Part shown: positions 57,537 through 64,000 of the stretch, piece by piece
How positions within the stretch are numbered: position 1 is the first letter of the stretch
Layout: every line of letters begins with the position of its first letter
Assembly: GCA_031272205.1 (NCBI GenBank)
Contig: JAISUH010000047.1
Span: 1-64,000, forward strand
Direction of reading: 5' to 3'
DNA from: Dysgonamonadaceae bacterium
GTDB taxonomy: Bacteria; Bacteroidota; Bacteroidia; Bacteroidales; Dysgonomonadaceae
DNA length: 64,000 nucleotides
Program-made: the position numbers and the translations under genes
Notes under the pieces: generated by a model
The model's database searches: none
Told to the model about the DNA's origin: nothing
The model's input: only the letters and a program-made list of their open reading frames with translations

Positions 57537-60242
57537 TTATTCATCAAACAACTTCATCTGCCCCGTAATTTCATCGATTATATCGGATTCTGATTTGGGG
57601 GTTTCGTCGTCGTCTTCGATTTCAACCTTCATCGATGATTCGGGCTCCGGATCCGGTTCGGGGAAACGTGTCGGCTCCAATTCTTCCACTTTCTTGATTT
57701 CGTAATTGGCAATGCGTTTTCCTTTGGCCTTGAAACTTTTCACGGCGATAAATTCTTCGGCTTCCACTTCTATAGGTTCCCTGAAATCGTCGTGGCCTCC
57801 AAAACTTGCTTTTATACGCGGATAAACCGTGTCGGTCAGCAAATATAAGGCCGAGGCCGGGTTATCGCCAAGGAAATTCTGCACTTTTTCGGTGGCATCG
57901 AAGGTGAAACGTTTCAGGTAGGTATATCCCTGATCGGCGTCGAAAAGGGCGGCTGTCCATATTTTGTGCTCGTCATATTTCTCGATGCGGAGGATATTGG
58001 GATCGAAATGGTTTGTCAGGTCGAAATTCGACACATAAAAATCGCCGTTTTTCAGCACGACAAGTATCTTGTCTTCGCCGAGAAACTCGCCGATGAAAGT
58101 TCCGCGGCCATCGTAATTGAGGCGCAGCACATCGCTGTCGAACCACACTTCGCGGCCTCCAAGCGTAGAAACGCCTTTTTGTTTGAGCACGATTTTATGC
58201 ACTTCGGCTTTTGTGAGCATGTTGCCTCTTGCCTGACGGCCTTTGATTTCCATTTCGCTGAAATCTTTCTCGAATTGCAGAATGCGCAGGCGCGGTTTCG
58301 GCTTCAGGAAGATTTTTACCGTTTCGGCTTCGCCGTTGGGATTGACGCTGAAATAGGCAATGCGGGAGCCGGGCTTCCCTTGGGTCAGGTCGTATTCTTT
58401 GTCGCGAGTGATGCCCGTTACCGAAAAGCGTTTGATGTAATGGGGCGAAACTTTCCCGTCGCGATAAATAGCGTTGTAAATGGTGCGTTTGTCGTTCTTT
58501 TTGAATACGCCTGCGTATAGAATATTTTTACCGACAAACATTTTATCGCTCACTTTCACTATTTTATATTTTCCGTCCTTGAAAAAAATGATGATATCGT
58601 CGAGATCGGAGCAGTTTGTAACAAACTCGTCTTTCTTCAATCCTGTACCGATAAAGCCTTCTTCGCGGTTGATGTAGAGCTTTTCGTTGGCCTCCACCAC
58701 CTTGACGGCTTCAATGTTCTCGAAACTGCGAACGGTAGTCTTGCGGGGAAATGCTTTCCCGTATTTTTCTTTCAGCATGATGAACCACGAAATGGTGTAA
58801 TCGGTCAGGTTGTCGAGGTTGTGGTCAATTTCCTCAATATCTTCCCTGTACTTCGCGATAAGTTCATCCGCTTTATCGGAATTGAATTTGAGGATACGCG
58901 CCATTTTTATTTCCATCAAGCGCAGTATGTCGTCTGATGTGATTTCGCGGATAAACGCCGGTTTGAATGGCTCCAAGCGTTTGTCGATGTGCGCCACGGC
59001 AATGTCCATACTTTTTGCCGTTTCAAATTCTTTGTCTTTGTAGATGCGCTCTTCGATGAATATTTTTTCGAGCGAGGCAAAAAGCAGTGATTCCTGTTTT
59101 TCTCCTTTCTCGATTTCCAATTCGCGCCGCAACAGTTCGCGCGTGCCGTCCACCGATGAACGCAATACTTCTCCCACAGTGATGAACCGAGGCTTGTCGT
59201 CTTCGATGATACAGCAGTTGGGAGAGATGCTGATTTCGCAATCGGTAAAGGCGTAAAGAGCGTCAATGGTTTTATCGGACGACACACCGGGCGCTAATTG
59301 AATCTGTATTTCAACGTTCTCGGCCGTGATGTCGTCCACCTTTTTTATTTTGATTTTCCCCTTATCGTTTGCTTTTAAGATGGATTCGACCACTGATGTG
59401 GTGGTGCGTCCGAAAGGTACATCTTTGATGATGAGCGTCTTATTGTCTAATTTGCTTATTGTAGCCCGAACTTTTATGGAGCCGCCGCGTTCGCCGTCGT
59501 TGTACCGCTCTACGTCGATATACCCGCCCGTTTGAAAATCGGGATACAGGGTAAATGCTTCTTCTTGGAGATAAGCGACGGCTGCATCGCAAATCTCGTT
59601 GAAGTTGTGCGGAAGGATTTTGGACGAAAGTCCCACGGCGATCCCTTCGGCGCCTTGCGCCAAAAGCAAGGGGAATTTTACGGGGAGCGTTATCGGTTCT
59701 TTGTTGCGCCCGTCATACGAGGGTTTCCACTCCGTAGTTTTGGGGTTGAACAGCACTTCGAGGGCAAATTTGGAGAGGCGTGCTTCGATGTATCGAGGAG
59801 CTGCGGCTCCGTCGCCCGTGAGCACATTACCCCAGTTACCCTGGCAATCGATAAGCAGATCTTTTTGTCCGAGCTGCACCAGCGCGTCGCCGATAGAAGC
59901 GTCGCCGTGCGGGTGAAACTGCATGGTATTGCCGATGATGTTGGCCACTTTGTTGTATCGTCCGTCGTCCATACGTTTCATGGAGTGGAGGATGCGTCGT
60001 TGCACGGGTTTCAATCCGTCGGAGATATGTGGTACGGCACGTTCCAAAATGACATACGAAGCATAATCCAGAAACCAGTCCTGGTACATTTTCGTGAGGT
60101 TGAGCCGGACATCGGCGCCCAAGCGCACGGGCGTTTTGGAATTGGCGGAGGAAGGGATTTCGTTCAAAATCTCTCCTCCGTCCAAGAAATCATCATCCTG
60201 ATTCGGCTCGTTATTGTTATTATCGTTTTCTTCAAAGGACAT
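57537..60242 (-). CDS. parC: DNA topoisomerase IV / gyrase-type subunit A
   Basis: DYASYVILERAVPHISDGLKPVQRRILHSM; HPHGDASIGDALVQLGQ; APRYIEARLS; start set at MSFEENDNNNNEPNQ. Confidence 0.93.
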   Translation of the reverse strand: MSFEENDNNNNEPNQDDDFLDGGEILNEIPSSANSKTPVRLGADVRLNLTKMYQDWFLDYASYVILERAVPHISDGLKPVQRRILHSMKRMDDGRYNKVANIIGNTMQFHPHGDASIGDALVQLGQKDLLIDCQGNWGNVLTGDGAAAPRYIEARLSKFALEVLFNPKTTEWKPSYDGRNKEPITLPVKFPLLLAQGAEGIAVGLSSKILPHNFNEICDAAVAYLQEEAFTLYPDFQTGGYIDVERYNDGERGGSIKVRATISKLDNKTLIIKDVPFGRTTTSVVESILKANDKGKIKIKKVDDITAENVEIQIQLAPGVSSDKTIDALYAFTDCEISISPNCCIIEDDKPRFITVGEVLRSSVDGTRELLRRELEIEKGEKQESLLFASLEKIFIEERIYKDKEFETAKSMDIAVAHIDKRLEPFKPAFIREITSDDILRLMEIKMARILKFNSDKADELIAKYREDIEEIDHNLDNLTDYTISWFIMLKEKYGKAFPRKTTVRSFENIEAVKVVEANEKLYINREEGFIGTGLKKDEFVTNCSDLDDIIIFFKDGKYKIVKVSDKMFVGKNILYAGVFKKNDKRTIYNAIYRDGKVSPHYIKRFSVTGITRDKEYDLTQGKPGSRIAYFSVNPNGEAETVKIFLKPKPRLRILQFEKDFSEMEIKGRQARGNMLTKAEVHKIVLKQKGVSTLGGREVWFDSDVLRLNYDGRGTFIGEFLGEDKILVVLKNGDFYVSNFDLTNHFDPNILRIEKYDEHKIWTAALFDADQGYTYLKRFTFDATEKVQNFLGDNPASALYLLTDTVYPRIKASFGGHDDFREPIEVEAEEFIAVKSFKAKGKRIANYEIKKVEELEPTRFPEPDPEPESSMKVEIEDDDETPKSESDIIDEITGQMKLFDE

Positions 60243-60299
60243 ACGCCTGATAGGGTTAAAATTTTGAATGTATTTTCCGCAAGGAGGGAAAAAATCGCC

Positions 60300-60307
60300 C
60301 AAAGATA
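60300..60307 (-). promoter_or_regulatory. -7 box TATCTTTG for topoisomerase subunit A
   Basis: caaagata on the + strand upstream of the topoisomerase gene. Confidence 0.5.
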
Positions 60308-60396
60308 CTTTTTTTTCGTGTGATTTCCAAACGATGATTTTTTTTTGGGCAAATGATAAAAAATAAAAATACGTTCAAAAAACGGATATTATTTTG

Positions 60397-60404
60397 TATT
60401 TTTG
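60397..60404 (+). promoter_or_regulatory. -7 box TATTTTTG for M48 peptidase
   Basis: TAnnTTTG match upstream of ATG 60478. Confidence 0.5.
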
Positions 60405-60477
60405 CAACTTAAACATTCGCTATCAAAGCGGGAAACGTCTGTTTTGATGAAAAACCGAAATTAATATTACTGAAATT

Positions 60478-61374
60478 ATGAAGAAAAAAAGCATCTTGTT
60501 TCAATGGATTTACCCGACAGTTTTTGTTTTATTGGCAGCTTTTTTCTTGCAAACATGCGGGACAGTTCCCATCACGGGAAGAAGACAATTGTTGCTCGTC
60601 TCCGATCAGGAGGTGCTGGGATTGAGTGAAACGCAGTACAAAGACTTTATTACCACGGCATCCATCGAAAAAAACACCACAAACGCCGCATTGGTGGAAA
60701 AAGTGGGGAAGCGCATCGCTTCGGCTGTAGAAACGTATTTGCGGAGCAACGGATTGGAGTCGGAGATACAAAGCTTGGCCTGGGAATTTAATCTCGTGAA
60801 TAGCAGCGAGGTGAACGCCTTTTGTATGCCGGGCGGGAAAATAGTGGTTTACACGGGTATCTTGCCCATCACGCAGGATGAATCAGGATTGGCTACCGTC
60901 CTCGGACATGAGGTGGCGCATGCCATAGCCAAACATTCCAACGAGCGGATGAGCCAGCAGGTGGCGGTGCAATATGGAGGAGAAATTGCCGGCGGATTGC
61001 TGGGTAATTCGACGAAGGCGCAACAACTTGGAAACGCTGTTTTCGGCCTTGGCGCACAATATGGTATTATGCTGCCTTATGCACGCACGCAAGAACTCGA
61101 AGCCGACAAACTTGGCCTGATTTTCATGTCGATGGCCGGATACGACCCCAATACGGCCGTGTCGTTTTGGCAACGCATGGCGCAAAGTTCGAGCGGCGGT
61201 ACGCCCGAATTTATGAGTACGCACCCTTCCGATGCGAACCGAATCGAGAAAATAAAAGCGGCATTGCCTGAGGCCTTGCAGTATTACAAAGGGGCGGGCG
61301 TCCAAAATAGCGGAACGGTATCTTCGTCTCTGAAATCGAGCGTTGCAAAAACATCGGAAGAATGGAAATTTTGA
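60478..61374 (+). CDS. M48-family metallopeptidase lipoprotein (BepA/YcaL-like)
   Basis: Lipobox LQTCGTVP; VLGHEVAHAIAKHSNERMSQQ; RTQELEADKLGLIFMSMAGYDP. Confidence 0.95.
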   Translation: MKKKSILFQWIYPTVFVLLAAFFLQTCGTVPITGRRQLLLVSDQEVLGLSETQYKDFITTASIEKNTTNAALVEKVGKRIASAVETYLRSNGLESEIQSLAWEFNLVNSSEVNAFCMPGGKIVVYTGILPITQDESGLATVLGHEVAHAIAKHSNERMSQQVAVQYGGEIAGGLLGNSTKAQQLGNAVFGLGAQYGIMLPYARTQELEADKLGLIFMSMAGYDPNTAVSFWQRMAQSSSGGTPEFMSTHPSDANRIEKIKAALPEALQYYKGAGVQNSGTVSSSLKSSVAKTSEEWKF

Positions 61375-61410
61375 AATAGCTGTTTTCCTTGGTTGCAACC
61401 CCCCCCCAAA

Positions 61411-61449
61411 AAAAATTCCCTGTTCCATGCAAGAGCGGGGAATTTTTTT
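61411..61449. terminator. Terminator hairpin after M48 gene
   Basis: aaaaattccc...gggaattttt then Ts. Confidence 0.75.
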
Positions 61450-61474
61450 GTATCTGCAAGCCCCTGTTTACCAA

Positions 61475-62170
61475 TTAATTTGCTGTCGCGTTTTCTTGCG
61501 GCACCTCGATTAACTGCATGTTTTCGCAGCGGATAATCCGTCCGGGAAAGGCCTGTACCACGGAATAATTGTGTGTGGACATAATGACCGCCGTCCCTTT
61601 TTCGGCGATGGATTTCAGCAGGGCTACAATCTGACTTCCCGTTTCGGGATCGAGGTTCCCCGTAGGTTCATCGGCAAGGATGAGCGGAGGCGAGTTGAGA
61701 AGCGCCCGCGCTATGACGATACGCTGCTGTTCGCCGCCCGACAATTCGTGCGGCATCTTGTAAGCTTTGTTTTGCATGCCCACTTGCACCAGCACCTCGT
61801 GAATACGGTCTTTGATAGCGATTTTGTTTTTCCAGCCCGTTGCACGCAGCACAAATTCGAGGTTTTTCTCCACCGTGCGGTCGATAAGCAATTGGAAATC
61901 CTGAAAAACAATGCCGATTTTTCGACGGAGGTAGGGAATCTGCTTGCGTTTTATTGCGGGCAGTTCGTTATTGAAAACCAAGGCTTCGCCCGACTCAATC
62001 GGTATTTCACAATACATGCTTTTCAGCAGCGTGCTTTTTCCGGAACCCACTTTCCCGATGATATACAGAAATTCTCCCCGATTTATTTCCAAATGAACCC
62101 CGCGGAGAATGATGTTTTCCTCACGGTTCAATTGCACATCGGTGTATTTTACCAATAGTTCGTTATCCAT
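61475..62170 (-). CDS. ftsE: FtsE-like ABC transporter ATP-binding protein
   Basis: [53 protein letters not shown]. Confidence 0.88.
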   Translation of the reverse strand: MDNELLVKYTDVQLNREENIILRGVHLEINRGEFLYIIGKVGSGKSTLLKSMYCEIPIESGEALVFNNELPAIKRKQIPYLRRKIGIVFQDFQLLIDRTVEKNLEFVLRATGWKNKIAIKDRIHEVLVQVGMQNKAYKMPHELSGGEQQRIVIARALLNSPPLILADEPTGNLDPETGSQIVALLKSIAEKGTAVIMSTHNYSVVQAFPGRIIRCENMQLIEVPQENATAN

Positions 62171-62172
62171 GT

Positions 62173-62616
62173 TTATTTTATAAATTCAATCGACAACGGA
62201 TATTTCCATGTTTCTCCATTTGCGGCTTTTATGGCGGCAATGATGATGGATACGGTCATGACCACACCCAATGCGATTAGCAACACAATGCCAATCACCA
62301 AAAGGCAGAGGATGGTTGCTGCAATGGAATATAAAAAGTAGCTGATGATGAAATTCAGGATGTTTTTCCCGTTCGCATCCACGTTTTTGTTGTCCTTGTT
62401 GGCCAACCACATAAAAAGCGGGATAATAAATATGCAGAGAAATTGCGAAAGGTGCATCAGCACGATATACGTCTTCTCATCCATGCCCCATAATGTTGTG
62501 TGGGGAGGCCGGGGCGTTTCGTTCAACAAACGTGTTTTCTCGCGCTGGTATTCCTCTTCCGTGAGGCTGCCTTTGGCTCTCAAATCGTCTAAAATCTTTA
62601 AATCTTCGTAGTTCAT
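62173..62616 (-). CDS. SHOCT plus DUF4870-like membrane protein
   Basis: N-terminal LDDLRAKGSLTEEEYQREKTRLL; MHLSQFLCIFIIPLFMWLANKDNKNVDANGKNILNFIISYFLY. Confidence 0.85.
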   Translation of the reverse strand: MNYEDLKILDDLRAKGSLTEEEYQREKTRLLNETPRPPHTTLWGMDEKTYIVLMHLSQFLCIFIIPLFMWLANKDNKNVDANGKNILNFIISYFLYSIAATILCLLVIGIVLLIALGVVMTVSIIIAAIKAANGETWKYPLSIEFIK

Positions 62617-62661
62617 GATTTCTTTAATTTTAAGTCATAAAAAAACAAAACTGATTTAGTT

Positions 62662-63069
62662 TCACAAAGATATATTTTTTTTCGATTTCCGCTTCTTTGT
62701 GAGATAAATAAATGCAATGACGGTAGCAACTAACGAGCCTAAGGTATCGGCATAAAAATCGAAGCGGTCGCCGCTGCGCGTCGGAAAATAATTATCCTGC
62801 AACCATTCCACCACGGCGCCGTATATCATGGGCAACAAAAAGCACCAGAAGATCCATCTCCATTTATTGGGATTTCCGTTGTGCATCTGATAATAATCGA
62901 AATAACACACAGCCGAGAGGGTGAAAAACATGCCGAAATGCACCACTTTGTCCCAAGGAATTCCCGAAGGCATATTGGGAATGGAATTGCCGTTCCAAAG
63001 GCATGTTGCCGCAAAAATAAGAAAGACGACAAGGAGGGGGAGCAATATGTGGCGAAAAATTTTTTTCAT
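62662..63069 (-). CDS. VanZ-like family membrane protein
   Basis: IPWDKVVHFGMFFTLSAVCYFDYY; PMIYGAVVEWLQDNYFPTRSGDRFDFYADTLGSLVAT; start set at MKKIFRHIL. Confidence 0.88.
   Translation of the reverse strand: MKKIFRHILLPLLVVFLIFAATCLWNGNSIPNMPSGIPWDKVVHFGMFFTLSAVCYFDYYQMHNGNPNKWRWIFWCFLLPMIYGAVVEWLQDNYFPTRSGDRFDFYADTLGSLVATVIAFIYLTKKRKSKKNISL
62665..62672 (-). promoter_or_regulatory. -7 box TATCTTTG for the DUF4870/ftsE-like operon
   Basis: caaagata on the + strand. Confidence 0.5.
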
Positions 63070-63103
63070 TGAAAACGATGTTTTAGTAACGGATTTTTTG
63101 CTA

Positions 63104-63111
63104 CAAAGGTA
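63104..63111 (-). promoter_or_regulatory. -7 box TACCTTTG for VanZ-like gene
   Basis: caaaggta on the + strand. Confidence 0.5.
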
Positions 63112-63239
63112 ATAATTATTCGGTTTAAGCGCGTTCAATTAAAAACATATAACTAAAAGCGCTGCGTATTTTCATAAAAATTTCGTTTCTTTGCCCGAAA
63201 ATTAAACGATCGTAATGGATGAAAACCGATAAAATTTGT

Positions 63240-64000
63240 ATGAAAAAAATATGCTGCGTGGCTTTGGCCTCTCTTTCTTTTTTTGCAATTGAGGCTCAAG
63301 ACTCCCTCTCGAATAAAAATAAACGCTATTTCGATATCGATAAAAATATCGATATTTTCAATTCCGTTCTTCGGAATTTGGATATGTTTTATGTGGATAA
63401 AATAGAACCAAACAGTCTTGTGCAACGAACCATCGCCAATATGCTGGCCGGATTGGATCCATATACCGAGTATTATCCCGAAGAGAACGTCAGCGATTTG
63501 CGTTTTCTCACCACGGGCGAATATGCCGGAATAGGAGCCATTATCTCTTACAACGACAAGCGGGTGATCATCAATGAACCCTACGAAGGTCTTCCCGCTG
63601 CCAAAGCCGGATTGAAAGCGGGTGACCAAATACTCGAAATCGACGGACAAGATATGCGAAAATCGACAGTGAAAGAGGTGAGCAATAAATTGAAAGGCAC
63701 GCCCGGCACAACTTTAATCATCGAGATACAACGTCCGGGCGAACAGAAAAGTCGCAAAATCACCGTTCTCCGTGAAAAAATAGCCATCCCTGCGGTTACG
63801 TACTCCACCGTTGCCGACGGAAATATTGGTTATCTCCATTTTGCCGGATTTACCGACAAAAGTTCGGAGGAGTTTAAGCGGACAGTGGTTGATTTGAAAT
63901 CGAAGGGTGCAACTTCCTTAGTGATCGACCTGCGTGGAAATGGCGGCGGCATCCTCGATGAGGCGGTGAATATCGTTAACCTGTTTGTGCCGAAAGGAAC
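63240..64000 (+). CDS. S41-family C-terminal processing peptidase, truncated by window end
   Basis: Open to the window edge: MKKICCVALASLSFFAIEAQDS...MLAGLDPYTEYYPEE...PDZ GLPAAKAGLKAGDQILEIDGQDM; KGTPGTTLIIEIQRPGEQKSRKITVLREKI. Confidence 0.92.
   Translation, partial: MKKICCVALASLSFFAIEAQDSLSNKNKRYFDIDKNIDIFNSVLRNLDMFYVDKIEPNSLVQRTIANMLAGLDPYTEYYPEENVSDLRFLTTGEYAGIGAIISYNDKRVIINEPYEGLPAAKAGLKAGDQILEIDGQDMRKSTVKEVSNKLKGTPGTTLIIEIQRPGEQKSRKITVLREKIAIPAVTYSTVADGNIGYLHFAGFTDKSSEEFKRTVVDLKSKGATSLVIDLRGNGGGILDEAVNIVNLFVPKG

Overview
Chromosomal window from a Bacteroidota (Bacteroidales-like) genome. The basis is many TAnnTTTG -7 boxes, SusC/SusD genes, a hybrid two-component regulator and the housekeeping gene content. 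Core genes: uvrB, fhs, pruA, recO, rplS, purH, mreBCD-mrdA-rodA, msrC-like, aroC, topoisomerase IV A, an ftsE-like ABC ATPase, and partial GH5 and S41-peptidase genes at the two edges. Accessory content: (1) a divergent tryptophanase/tyrosine phenol-lyase homologue; (2) a BlaI/BlaR1-type pair whose peptidase ends in two TonB-plug-like repeats and whose promoter carries twin 17-bp dyads; (3) a non-coding, hairpin-dense 1.1-kb tract after tRNA-Gly(GCC) containing two identical 101-bp elements with 12-bp terminal inverted repeats; (4) a ~23-kb polysaccharide utilisation locus (TIG/NHL, SusC, SusD, DUF1735-like, DUF4965/glutaminase-like, GH127-like, hybrid two-component regulator, an unassigned TIM-barrel-like protein, GH125, GH92); (5) a convergent Gfo/Idh/MocA - DUF1080 - sugar isomerase operon resembling the 3-keto-glycoside pathway. 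No CRISPR array, integrase, rRNA or intact transposase was seen. Product names come from reading the translations and recalling family motifs; no database search was run.
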